Translations under genes and position numbers: made by a program
Part shown: piece after piece, positions 1 through 7,096 of the stretch
How the letters are laid out: every line of letters begins with the position of its first letter
Position numbering within the stretch: position 1 is the stretch's first letter
Notes under the pieces: generated by a model
Seen by the model: only the letters and a program-made list of their open reading frames with translations
What the model was told of the DNA's origin: nothing
The model's database searches: none
Source: Gammaproteobacteria bacterium
GTDB lineage: Bacteria; Pseudomonadota; Gammaproteobacteria; Steroidobacterales; Rariloculaceae
Reading direction: 5' to 3'
Length of the DNA: 15,705 nucleotides
Assembly: GCA_016927175.1 (NCBI GenBank)
Contig: JAFGNC010000139.1
Location: forward strand, 1-15,705

Positions 1-1464
1 GGATTCCTGGCCCCAGCCGGTCAGCGCGGCCAGCACGCACTTCTCCCCGAGCAGCGTTCGGAGCCGGCGCGCCACCTCGTACCCGTCGAGGTCCGGCAGG
101 CCGATGTCCAGAAACACCGTCTCCGGCCGGTACCGTTCCGCCAGCTCGATCGCCTGCTTGCCGCGGTGGGCCATCTTCGTCTCGTGCCCCAGCGATTCCA
201 GCAGCATCGCGAGGCTTTCGGCGAAGTCCCGGTTGTCGTCGACGACCATGATCCTGCGCCGTCCTCCGAACTGTCGCGGCTGCGCCGCGGCGTCGCTGTC
301 GGGGCGGTCCGGCTCGCGGGGCTCGGCGCTCTCCGTGGCCGGCAGCAACGGCAACCGGATGGTGAATCGGCTGCCGCAGCCGATGCCTTCGCTGTGCGCC
401 TCGACGCGGCCGTCGTGCAGTTCCGCGAGACGCTTGACGAGCCCGAGGCCGATGCCGAGACCCGTATCCGAGTCGGAACGCCGCCCGGACCGCCGCCCGA
501 ACATCGCGAAGATGTCGGGCAGCGCCGCGGGATCGATGCCCCTGCCGTTGTCGCTGACGCTGATCACGGCATCCGGGCCGTCGCGGGAGACGGCGAGCTC
601 GATGTGACCGCCGGGGTCCGTGTATTGCGCCGCGTTGTTCAGCAGATAAATCAGCGCCTGCGACAGACGGACGAAGTCGCCCTCGACGTGCAGCGCCGGA
701 TCCACGTCCGCCACGTCGAGGTCGTGCGACTTCTGCTCGATCAGCGGGCGCACGGCCTGCACCGCGTGCGCAACGACGTCCGCCAGCGCGACGGGTCCTC
801 GCCGGACGGCGACCAGACCGTGCTGAATTCGCGCGATGTCGAGCAGGTCGGCCACGACGCGGGTCAGGTGCGAGACCTGGCTGTCGATGACGCTGCGGAT
901 CATGTCGAGCTGCGGATCCTGCAGCTCTTTCGTCTTGAACAGATCCATCATCGTGCGGATCGGCGCGAGCGGGTTACGCAGCTCGTGGCTCAGCACCGCC
1001 AGGAACTCGCTCATGCGCCGTTCCGACTCTTCCAGAGCCTCCAGGCGCTTCGACTGCGTCAGGTCGCGCGTGACTTTCACGTACCCGATGAGCTCGCCAT
1101 TCTCGTCGCGCAGGGCCGTGATGATGACGCTCGCCCAGAAGCGGCTGCCGTCCTTGCGGATGCGCCAGCCCTCGTCCTCGAAGCGCCCGTCCGAAGCCGC
1201 CTGCATCAGCTCGTACTCCGGCCAGCCCGAGCGGCGGGTCTCCTCCGGATAGAAGCGGCTGAAGTGGCTGCCGAGGACCTCGTCCGCGCGGTAGCCCTTC
1301 AGACGCCGCGCTCCGGAGTTCCAGCTCACGATCCGCCCCGCCGGATCGAGCATGAATATCGCGTAGTCCTGAATGCTTTCGACGAGCAGCTGAAACGGCA
1401 CGTCACGGCTGGACGTTGTGCCGGCATCCACGCCTGGACTCTCTACTTTCGGCGGTGACGACAT
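1..1464 (-). CDS. PAS-domain hybrid sensor histidine kinase, 3' end cut by window edge
   Basis: Soluble two-component kinase: senses through a PAS domain, autophosphorylates on His and passes phosphate to its own receiver. 488 codons are present with no stop before base 1. Seen: PAS at about residues 22-135; HisKA with the H box LSHELRNPLAP (His160); HATPase_c with the N box around Asn276-Asn277, G1 motif DNGRGI (305-310) and G2 motif GLGIGLGLV (335-343); a linker; then a receiver starting at about 403 with acidic pair Asp409-Asp410 and phospho-acceptor Asp453 in FLDIGLPDLDGYE. Only the end of the receiver is missing. There is no membrane segment or signal peptide, so it should be cytoplasmic. 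The ATG has a weak GGAAG upstream. A 6-bp GC hairpin (1477-1492) sits just before the start and a weak TTGTGG-17-CAGAAT promoter could lie at 1517-1545. It is separated from uppS by 151 bp. The signal is unknown. Confidence 0.93.
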   Translation of the reverse strand, partial: MSSPPKVESPGVDAGTTSSRDVPFQLLVESIQDYAIFMLDPAGRIVSWNSGARRLKGYRADEVLGSHFSRFYPEETRRSGWPEYELMQAASDGRFEDEGWRIRKDGSRFWASVIITALRDENGELIGYVKVTRDLTQSKRLEALEESERRMSEFLAVLSHELRNPLAPIRTMMDLFKTKELQDPQLDMIRSVIDSQVSHLTRVVADLLDIARIQHGLVAVRRGPVALADVVAHAVQAVRPLIEQKSHDLDVADVDPALHVEGDFVRLSQALIYLLNNAAQYTDPGGHIELAVSRDGPDAVISVSDNGRGIDPAALPDIFAMFGRRSGRRSDSDTGLGIGLGLVKRLAELHDGRVEAHSEGIGCGSRFTIRLPLLPATESAEPREPDRPDSDAAAQPRQFGGRRRIMVVDDNRDFAESLAMLLESLGHETKMAHRGKQAIELAERYRPETVFLDIGLPDLDGYEVARRLRTLLGEKCVLAALTGWGQES

Positions 1465-1579
1465 CGAGCTTCCGGGGCGGCGACACCGCCGCAGGGCAGA
1501 GGCAGATGCTCGCAACATTCTGAAGCCCCGGGCGACAATCCACAACCGCGCGGCCGAGGGGGCCGAAGCGGCTTCCACG

Positions 1580-1601
1580 GGGCCGGCGAGCAGGCCGGCC
1601 C
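1580..1601 (-). terminator. GC-rich hairpin after uppS
   Basis: Perfect 8-bp inverted repeat GGGCCGGC (1580-1587) and GCCGGCCC (1594-1601) with a 6-nt loop, 14 bases beyond the uppS stop codon. No T-run follows, so it is only a candidate terminator. It would separate the uppS transcript from the downstream histidine kinase gene on the same strand. Confidence 0.35.
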
Positions 1602-1615
1602 GGAACGGGTCTGCT

Positions 1616-2302
1616 TCAGGCCGTCCGCCTCGACAGCTGGCCGAAGCGCCGATCGCGCCGGCGGAACTCGTCGAGCGCTGCCAGCAGGGCCTGCTCGCCG
1701 AAGTCCGGCCAGTACGTGTCGCAGAAGACCAGCTCCGCGTAAGCGCTCTCCCACAGCAGGAAATCGCTGAGCCTGCGCTCACCGCCGGTGCGAATCAGCA
1801 GATCGAGGCTCGGCACGCCGGGAACGGAATGCGTGGCGCGCTCGAGACGCCGCTCGAAATCACAGAGCCCGTCGGGTTCGCCTGGCAGCTTGGCTGCATC
1901 CAGCATGGCCTGGCGCGAAGAGTAGTCCACAGCGAGCCGCAGCAGCAGCCGGTCGCAGGCCGCCGTCGCGTGCTCGATGTCCTCGATCTCCTCGACCAGG
2001 TCGCGGCTGATCCGGTCTCTGCGTCCGATGACGTTGATCCGGACGCCGTTCTTCAGACAGCGCAGACGTTCGCTGACCAGGTAACGCTGCATCAGCCGCA
2101 TCAGCGCCGACACCTCGCGTTTGGGGCGGCCCCAGTTGTCGCAGGAGAAGGCGTACAGCGTCAGCACCGTGACCGGCGCCGCCACGGCCGCCTCGACGAC
2201 GCGGCGCACGGCCTCGCCGCCCGCCCTGTGGCCGGCCGGCCTCGGCAACCCCCTCTGCTGGGCCCAGCGGCCGTTCCCGTCCATGATTATTCCGACATGC
2301 AT
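1616..2302 (-). CDS. uppS: Stand-alone cis-prenyltransferase (undecaprenyl diphosphate synthase family)
   Basis: The family condenses isopentenyl diphosphate units onto farnesyl diphosphate in the Z configuration. This makes the C55 lipid carrier precursor used for peptidoglycan and surface polysaccharides. The product has 228 aa, slightly shorter than the usual 240-250. Visible motifs: MDGNGRWA at 7-14, with the catalytic Asp8; GHRAG at 24-28; LYAFSCDNWGRPKREV at 49-64; DLLIRTGGE at 167-175; RLSDFLLWESAYAEL at 177-191; and YWPDF at 197-201. It deviates from the housekeeping enzyme: AVDYSSR (124-130) replaces the usual NYGGR-type motif, and SDF replaces SNF. It is also not in the usual frr-uppS-cdsA-dxr setting. 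It is therefore probably a paralogue. The start ATG directly precedes the conserved N terminus, with purine-rich GGGATAAGAA upstream. It lies 61 bp after the winged-helix regulator gene, and a CTTTG-N5-CAAAG operator-like site occupies that gap. Product chain length is inferred from the family only. Confidence 0.92.
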   Translation of the reverse strand: MHVGIIMDGNGRWAQQRGLPRPAGHRAGGEAVRRVVEAAVAAPVTVLTLYAFSCDNWGRPKREVSALMRLMQRYLVSERLRCLKNGVRINVIGRRDRISRDLVEEIEDIEHATAACDRLLLRLAVDYSSRQAMLDAAKLPGEPDGLCDFERRLERATHSVPGVPSLDLLIRTGGERRLSDFLLWESAYAELVFCDTYWPDFGEQALLAALDEFRRRDRRFGQLSRRTA

Positions 2303-2327
2303 AGTTCTTATCCCGCTTCGTAAGGTG

Positions 2328-2342
2328 CTTTGTAGTGCAAAG
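2328..2342. promoter_or_regulatory. Operator-like inverted repeat CTTTG-N5-CAAAG before uppS
   Basis: Perfect palindromic arms CTTTG (2328-2332) and CAAAG (2338-2342) with a 5-bp spacer. The flanking G/C pair extends the arms to 6 bp (2327-2343). It sits in the 61-bp gap between the winged-helix regulator and uppS. The same 15-bp pattern occurs once more, upstream of the operon (3402-3416), and I found it nowhere else in the window. It is probably the binding site of the adjacent regulator (inference). Confidence 0.5.
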
Positions 2343-2363
2343 CCCGTTTCCCATGAAAAGGAA

Positions 2364-2750
2364 CTACCGCCCCCGCGCCGCCTCGATCAAAGCTTCCATG
2401 TGCGACAGATAGCGCTCGAACACGCGCCTGCCCTTGGCCGTCAGGCTGTATTCGGTTTTCGGCACTCGGGCCGCGAAACTCTTTCGGCAGGCGATGTAGC
2501 CGGCCTCCTCCAGCTTACGGCCGTGCGCGCTCAGGTTCCCGTCGCTGGTCCTCAGCAACTGCTTCAGCTCGTTGAACGTCATGCTTTCGTTGACGCTCAG
2601 AGCGCTCATGATGCCGAGCCTGACGCGTTCATATATCAGCCGATCGAAATCCTTCGAGTCCTTGTCCGCCACATACGTGCTGACCGTCCGAAGCCGGCTG
2701 AGTCTTGCGGCCTCGTGCTCATCCGCCTTGCTGACTGCGCGCTTAGCCAC
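2364..2750 (-). CDS. Winged-helix transcriptional regulator (HTH_27-like, MarR/ArsR-fold)
   Basis: Small dimeric-type DNA-binding protein of 128 aa. The winged helix-turn-helix spans roughly residues 36-105. Conserved stretches are RVRLGIMSAL (42-51), MTFNELKQLLRTSDGNLSAH with the recognition helix near 68-82, LEEAGYI (80-86), and a wing ending in TEYSLTAKGRRVFERY. This resembles the 'winged helix DNA-binding domain' family PF13601. The N-terminal 30 residues are charged and variable. The start codon lies inside the 3' end of the membrane-protein gene (8-bp overlap), so the two are probably translationally coupled. No metal- or ligand-binding motif is evident. It probably autoregulates through the CTTTG-N5-CAAAG sites at 2328-2342 and 3402-3416. 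Whether it represses or activates cannot be told from the sequence. Confidence 0.88.
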   Translation of the reverse strand: MAKRAVSKADEHEAARLSRLRTVSTYVADKDSKDFDRLIYERVRLGIMSALSVNESMTFNELKQLLRTSDGNLSAHGRKLEEAGYIACRKSFAARVPKTEYSLTAKGRRVFERYLSHMEALIEAARGR

Positions 2751-3363
2751 CGTGCCTCCTGGAAATGATCGTTCCGAGGACCAGATGCAATCCGCCGAAG
2801 CCGACGGCGAGCAGCGCCGTGGACCAGCTCGGCGGCACCATCAGGGCCAAAGTGCCGAGAACCATGAAAGCGAATCCGGTGACCATGACCGGTCCGATCG
2901 AGAAGACACCGCTTGCGGCGAGGCCGGCACCGTACAGCAACAGCCACGCGCCCGCCACCAGCTCGCGCGCGTCCGAGTCGATCAGCGCCGTCGTCAGCAC
3001 GGCGCCCGCCAGCAACGCGGGCAGCAACGTCAGAAAGAACCTGCGCGCGACGCCGCGCCACAGGCCGAGCCCTTGCGCTCTCGCCTTTCGGACCAGGAAG
3101 AAGCTGGCCAGCAGCACCGCCGTCACGGCCGCCGTCAGCCAGATCGGCAGCCAATACGGCGCGAGGCCGGGCACTGAATCGAGCACTGCCGCCACCAGAG
3201 CCGTGATCCCCATCGCGATGCAGCCCTTTCCGGGCACCGAGGTGAACGTATGCGCCGCCTCCATCGTGTCCCGGATATACCGCAGGTGAGCCACGGCGCC
3301 CGAATCGATCGAGACCGGAGAGGAGTCGTTCGTTGGCGCGTGATCGGGAATTGCTGTGGCCAT
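2743..3363 (-). CDS. Six-helix integral membrane protein of unknown function, partner of the regulator
   Basis: 206 aa. The soluble N terminus contains the phrase LRYIRDTMEAAHTFTSVPGKG (27-47), which I recognise as typical of uncharacterised membrane proteins encoded next to HTH_27-type regulators. About six hydrophobic segments follow, at about 47-63, 70-91, 109-128, 134-152, 157-177 and 181-200, and the tail is basic (SRRHGG). No transporter or catalytic motif is visible. The ATG is preceded by AGAGGA at good spacing. It is the first gene of the minus-strand cluster, overlaps the regulator start by 8 bp, and has an operator-like palindrome about 40 bp upstream. It may be the sensor or effector partner of the regulator, or simply a target gene; both are inference. 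Confidence 0.85.
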   Translation of the reverse strand: MATAIPDHAPTNDSSPVSIDSGAVAHLRYIRDTMEAAHTFTSVPGKGCIAMGITALVAAVLDSVPGLAPYWLPIWLTAAVTAVLLASFFLVRKARAQGLGLWRGVARRFFLTLLPALLAGAVLTTALIDSDARELVAGAWLLLYGAGLAASGVFSIGPVMVTGFAFMVLGTLALMVPPSWSTALLAVGFGGLHLVLGTIISRRHGG

Positions 3364-3401
3364 GCTTCATCCTCTGTTCGACGTCGCTTCATTGTCAAGG
3401 A

Positions 3402-3416
3402 CTTTGCAACTCAAAG
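3402..3416. promoter_or_regulatory. Operator-like inverted repeat CTTTG-N5-CAAAG upstream of the membrane protein/regulator operon
   Basis: Arms CTTTG (3402-3406) and CAAAG (3412-3416) with the same 5-bp spacing as the site before uppS. It lies 39 bp before the first start codon of the minus-strand cluster. Reading the minus strand, the palindrome is followed by GACAAT, a possible -10 (4 of 6), and preceded by ATGACC, a possible -35. If so, the palindrome would lie in the promoter spacer, which suits a repressor. The promoter call is weak; the palindrome itself is exact. Confidence 0.5.
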
Positions 3417-3745
3417 GTCATTCCTGCGCCCCGAGGCGGATCGCGTGCCGGCACGGCCGGCGGAATGCCCGGCGGAAACGCACCCCCAAGGTATCGCAAT
3501 CGTCCCCCCAAAATGCTTTCACCGCTGCCGTACGGCCCGCAGAGAGGGGCGCGCCGGCGGCGCATCGGCCGATCCTGCGGCATCGCGCTCGGGCGGGTCA
3601 ACCGACCCCCCCACGGACGTCGCAACCCGCGAGCCCGCGGGCCCGGGGGCTGTCGCCGGCGGCAGACAGATCCATGCCGCGCTCGCCTTATACTGGGTAT
3701 GAAACGTCCCACCGACCCGACCCGAAACGACAAGAGGAACGAGCC
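3417..3745. other. Divergent intergenic region, no gene recognised
   Basis: About 330 bp between the minus-strand operon and the SnoaL-like gene. No open frame here has coding character or a ribosome binding site. It holds a perfect 10-bp palindrome GCCCGCGGGC (3633-3642) and the 13-mer GCCGGCGGCAGAC (3655-3667), which recurs twice after the SnoaL-like gene. TATACT at 3689-3694 is a possible -10 for that gene, but no convincing -35 stands 16-18 bp upstream. Confidence 0.5.
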
Positions 3746-4336
3746 ATGCGCAAACCGACACTCTTTCTCACCGCCGGCATCGCCGCGCTGATCTCGCTGT
3801 CCGCCTTCACGGCGGCTGCGGAAACCGGCTACGCCGAGGACAGGGCGCTGATCGAGGATCTTCAGGCCCGCTACCTGTTCGCTCTGGATTTCCGCGACGC
3901 GGAGGCCTATGCCGCGACGTTCACGGAAGACGGCGTTCTCGATTACGGCGCCGGCGAGATCAAGGGCCGCGACGCGATCCGCGACATGGTGGAAGGCATG
4001 CGCCGCAACGCGGAGGCGCAGCGCGAGCAGGACGATTCGGGGCTGCGGCCGGCCGCCGGCCGTCACAACATCACCAACATCGTGGTCGAGATCGACGGCG
4101 ACACGGCCGTCGGCACGGCCTACTGGTTTCACATGGGTAACGACAATCCGGAGCGCAGCGCGCAACTGAACTCCTTCGGCCATTACGAGGACGAGATGGT
4201 CAAAGTCGACGGTGAATGGCTGTTCAGCAAGCGCAAGATCTACAACGAGCAGGTCGCCGAGTGGGTCGCCGGCAACGAGAATCCGGTGGAGCATCCGGGC
4301 GACGGACCCAGGCTGCGCGCGCCTTCCGGCAATTAG
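3746..4336 (+). CDS. Exported SnoaL-like / NTF2-fold protein
   Basis: 196 aa. The signal peptide (residues 1-25, hydrophobic core at 5-22) has a likely cleavage after TAAA. The mature part has the SnoaL_4 pattern: an N-terminal helix, EDRALIEDLQARYLFALD (31-48), with YAATFTEDGVLDYG (55-68) next. His107 sits in GRHNITN, EIDGDTAVGTAYW (115-127) follows, and a C-terminal strand VDGEWLFSKRKI (154-165) ends the domain. Such folds include steroid isomerases, aldol cyclases and dehydratases, but also many non-enzymatic proteins. The substrate cannot be read from the sequence, and a periplasmic location is unusual for the enzymes. The ATG at 3746 is chosen because AGAGGAAC stands at proper spacing and it opens the signal peptide. 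It is a single gene, convergent with the next one. Confidence 0.85.
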   Translation: MRKPTLFLTAGIAALISLSAFTAAAETGYAEDRALIEDLQARYLFALDFRDAEAYAATFTEDGVLDYGAGEIKGRDAIRDMVEGMRRNAEAQREQDDSGLRPAAGRHNITNIVVEIDGDTAVGTAYWFHMGNDNPERSAQLNSFGHYEDEMVKVDGEWLFSKRKIYNEQVAEWVAGNENPVEHPGDGPRLRAPSGN

Positions 4337-4405
4337 CCGCGCCCGAATGCCCTCCGCGGGCCGCAGGCGCCGCGCCGGATGCGCCGAGGCCGTGCCCGAC
4401 GCCGG

Positions 4406-4479
4406 GCGCCGCCGGCGGCAGACCGTCAGCGCCGCCGGCGCCAGCCCGGTCAGCGCCGCCGGCGGCAGACCGTCAGCGC
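4406..4479. repeat. Two 27-bp direct repeats between convergent genes
   Basis: A 27-bp unit beginning GCGCCGCCGGCGGCAGACCG occurs at 4406-4432 and again at 4453-4479. A degenerate partial copy (GTCAGCGCCGCCGGCG) spans the interval. Each unit contains the self-complementary core GCCGCCGGCGGC. The core plus the following AGAC also occurs in part at 3655-3667. The second copy covers the stop codon of the minus-strand gene. The self-complementary core could form a hairpin in transcripts from either side. Confidence 0.8.
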
Positions 4480-5081
4480 GGCGGTACCTGCTGCGGTTCG
4501 GTCGGCTCGATCGGCCGCGGCGCTTGCCCCGGCTGATCGAGCAGCGGCTCCCCCTGAAGGGGCACCGGGTAGCCCTCCCCGTACGGCACCGGATCGATCT
4601 CCAGTCGGCCCTCCTCGTCAACGCCGACCAGGTAGACGAGCGCGCCGGCGCACGAGACGCGCCATGCCGCCTCTTCGCCATCCTCGGCTGGCGTACGGGC
4701 CGCCGCCATTGCGGCATCCGCCGCGAGAATATCCTCGCAGACGAAGCCGGCATTGCGGATCGCGATCAGTATGCTGGTATTGCGGAAGCTTTCCGGCGCG
4801 TCCGGCGACAATGCCGCGACGGCATCGGCATCGGGATCACGACCCGCGCGGCCGTCCGGCAGCCGCGAGTCCCGCTGGGCTCCGGCCGCAGCACGTGCCT
4901 CGGGATTCTCCGCCGCGTCGCCGTGGCCCTGCGGTTCGGCACGTTCCCCGCCGCCGCTGTCGTCCCCGGGCGCATCCGTCAGCAGGACGCGGTGCACGGA
5001 AAAAACCATGACCGCCGTGATCAGCGCCAGCGCGGCGCCCGACACCGCTCCGGGAGCAAACCTGCCGCCTGTTCCTGCCAT
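4473..5081 (-). CDS. Hypothetical single-pass membrane-anchored protein
   Basis: 202 aa from the chosen ATG, which has GAGGGG nine bases upstream and directly opens a hydrophobic anchor (residues about 10-30). The frame stays open further upstream to 5372, but that part has no coding character. After the anchor comes a low-complexity linker rich in Gly, Ala, Asp and Glu (35-97). A compact domain follows (98-170) with NTSILIAIRNAGFVCEDI and WRVSCAGALVYLVGVDEEG; its two cysteines, 115 and 144, could pair in the periplasm. The tail is Pro- and Gln-rich. I do not recognise the family. It is convergent with the SnoaL-like gene and divergent from the propeller operon. Confidence 0.7.
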   Translation of the reverse strand: MAGTGGRFAPGAVSGAALALITAVMVFSVHRVLLTDAPGDDSGGGERAEPQGHGDAAENPEARAAAGAQRDSRLPDGRAGRDPDADAVAALSPDAPESFRNTSILIAIRNAGFVCEDILAADAAMAAARTPAEDGEEAAWRVSCAGALVYLVGVDEEGRLEIDPVPYGEGYPVPLQGEPLLDQPGQAPRPIEPTEPQQVPPR

Positions 5082-5354
5082 GGTCGACGGCCCCTCGACT
5101 CGCTGCAACGGGTTGGCGGTTACGCTACTCCCCCTGCGGACCATCGACAACCGTGTTTCCCGCTGCAACGTCAGACTCCGTCCCGAGCCGTGCTTTGCGC
5201 CCGAGATCTGGCCGCGGCTGCGCTCCTCCGTAGCCGGAGTGCGCTCGCCGGCGATTCCCGCGGCCGCATCCATGCCCACTGGCCACACAGTTTCCACCCG
5301 AGCTAATCTGGCTCGCGCCGAGACGCCGCCATGCCACCCGCGACAGGAGCGCAA

Positions 5355-7025
5355 ATGAACATCCGTCAACACCTCCGCCCCGGCTCACCCCCTTCGCTCC
5401 GAGCACCGGCAGGCCGCTCGACCGCGCCGCCGCTATGGCTCACCGTCGCTGCCATCGCGGCCGCCTTCGCGCCCGGTGCCGCCGCGCAGACGCAAACCGG
5501 CTACGACATGCGCGCCGTCGTTCCCGAAGGATCGCCGTTCCACGGCGTCCATGGATTACGCTTCGATGCGCAGGGGCGCCTGCACGCCGCGAGCGTGATC
5601 GGCCAGTCGATCTTCACGGTCGACGTCGACACCGGCGCGGTCGAGCGGCTGATAGGACCGCCGGAGGGCATGGCCGACGACATCGCATTCGCCGCGGACG
5701 GCACGATGGTCTGGTCGGCGATCGAGGACGGCGTCCTTTACGTGAAGCCGCCGGAGGGGCCGATCCGCCGGCGGCTCGAAGACGTCAAAGGGGTCAACGC
5801 CGTCGCCTTCGATCCGGCGGGCGAGCGGCTCTTTTTCACGCTCGTGTTCTACGGCGACGCGTTGTACGAGCTCGACGTCGCGAGCGACGCGCCGCCGCGG
5901 CTCATCGCCGAGAACCTCGGCGGTCTGAACGCTTTCGGCGTCGCCGACAACGGCATGATCTACGGGCCGCTCGTCTTCGGCGGCGCCGTCGTCGAGGTCG
6001 ATCCCGGGAATGGCGAGGTCCGGGTCGTGTCGGACCGGTTCGAAAGTCCCGGCGCGCTGAAGCTCGACGGCCGCGGCTCGGCTTACGTGCACGACGGAGA
6101 CGTGATCCGGCAGGTCGAGCTCGCGACGGGCGATACCGACGTCATCGCGGAGCTGCCGTCCGAGGCGGACAATCTGGCGCTCGACGCCGAAGGCCGCCTG
6201 TTCGTATCCCTGGCCGAGGAGAACGCGATCGTAGAGGTCGACGTCGACACGGGCGAGGTCGAATACGTCGTCGGGCCGTCGGCGCTGAATTCGCCGGCCG
6301 GTCTCGCGGCGGTGCCCGGCGCCGCAGGCACGACGCTCTACGTCGGCGACACGTTCGGCGGCATCCGCATCGTCGAGACGCCGACGGGCCGCGTCGAGCA
6401 CACGCCGGTCGACATGTTTCAACCGACGCACGTTGCCGTGCGCGGGCAGCACCTGATTGCGTCGAACGAGGTATTCGGCGACGTGCAGCGCCTCGACCGC
6501 GACACGTTCGAGGTGCTGGAGCAGTGGTCGGGCTTCGAGCGGCCGAGCGACGTGCTCGAAGCCCCGGACGGCTCGCTGATCGTCGCCGAAACGGGCACCG
6601 GCCGGCTGCTGCACGTGACCGGCACGGGCAGCGAGGACCGCCGCGTCATAGTCGCCGATCTCGCATCCCCTCGCGGGCTCGCCTGGGCCGAGGACGGCGG
6701 CTCCGTCTACCTGACCGAGGCCGACGGCGGACGCCTTCTGAAAATCGCCGTCGCGAGCGGCGACACAGAAATCCTCGCCACGGGGCTTCGCAGGCCCGAG
6801 GGCGTCGCGGCGGACGCCGAAGGCCGGGCGGTCGTCGTCGAGGTCGGCGCGAAACGCATCAGACGTTTCTCCTCCGACGGCTCGAGCACGTTGATCGCGA
6901 GCGATCTGCCGGTCGGCCTGTCGGTCGGCCCGAGCCTGTACCGCGGCGTCGCCGTCGGCGGCTCCGCGATATTCTTCAGCTCCGACATCGACAACACGAT
7001 CTACGAGCTGACGCCGAGCGAGTAG
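5355..7025 (+). CDS. Exported NHL/SMP-30-type beta-propeller protein
   Basis: 556 aa. The start is placed at the second ATG, because AGGAG stands six bases before it and none suits the ATG at 5331. Signal peptide: a long basic n-region, a hydrophobic core at about 28-43, and cleavage near AAA-Q (44/45). The mature part is a series of four-stranded blade repeats of the form 'P..LA.D..G.LFV......I..VD..TG', for example EADNLALDAEGRLFVSLAEE, RPSDVLEAPDGSLIVAETGT and SPRGLAWAEDGGSVYLTEAD. About 510 mature residues is more than one six-bladed propeller, so two propellers or a ten- to twelve-bladed arrangement is likely. There is no added catalytic domain. It is the first gene of a probable operon, 71 bp before the Vgb-like gene. 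A possible 5-bp-arm inverted repeat CGAGC-N7-GCTCG (5299-5315) lies upstream. The function is probably ligand or carbohydrate binding, or lactonase-like; I cannot decide. Confidence 0.88.
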   Translation: MNIRQHLRPGSPPSLRAPAGRSTAPPLWLTVAAIAAAFAPGAAAQTQTGYDMRAVVPEGSPFHGVHGLRFDAQGRLHAASVIGQSIFTVDVDTGAVERLIGPPEGMADDIAFAADGTMVWSAIEDGVLYVKPPEGPIRRRLEDVKGVNAVAFDPAGERLFFTLVFYGDALYELDVASDAPPRLIAENLGGLNAFGVADNGMIYGPLVFGGAVVEVDPGNGEVRVVSDRFESPGALKLDGRGSAYVHDGDVIRQVELATGDTDVIAELPSEADNLALDAEGRLFVSLAEENAIVEVDVDTGEVEYVVGPSALNSPAGLAAVPGAAGTTLYVGDTFGGIRIVETPTGRVEHTPVDMFQPTHVAVRGQHLIASNEVFGDVQRLDRDTFEVLEQWSGFERPSDVLEAPDGSLIVAETGTGRLLHVTGTGSEDRRVIVADLASPRGLAWAEDGGSVYLTEADGGRLLKIAVASGDTEILATGLRRPEGVAADAEGRAVVVEVGAKRIRRFSSDGSSTLIASDLPVGLSVGPSLYRGVAVGGSAIFFSSDIDNTIYELTPSE

Positions 7026-7096
7026 CGGGCTCGACGCGCATCGCCAGGCAACCGGATAATCACGAGCCGACCCCGCGGCCGAGGAGAGTTTCTACT

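Noticed and set aside
166..1458. Plus-strand open frame of 430 codons over the first kinase gene
   Set aside because: The opposite strand encodes a complete PAS-HisKA-HATPase-receiver series; the plus frame has no recognisable domain.
3393..3398. TTGACA on the minus strand as a -35 for the membrane-protein operon
   Set aside because: A -10 at normal spacing would overlap the ribosome binding site next to the ATG at 3363, and no TATAAT-like hexamer is there.
4406..4479. CRISPR-like repeats
   Set aside because: Only two full units, GC-rich and self-complementary, with a spacer that is itself a degenerate copy and no cas gene nearby.
3395..4753. Minus-strand open frame of 452 codons over the SnoaL-like gene
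   Set aside because: Arg-rich antisense frame without domains; the plus strand has a signal peptide, a ribosome binding site and a SnoaL-like domain.
5435..7096. Plus-strand open frame running upstream of the Vgb-like gene
   Set aside because: Its translation is Arg-rich shadow of the NHL propeller gene in another frame; the signal peptide and ribosome binding site place the real start at 7097.
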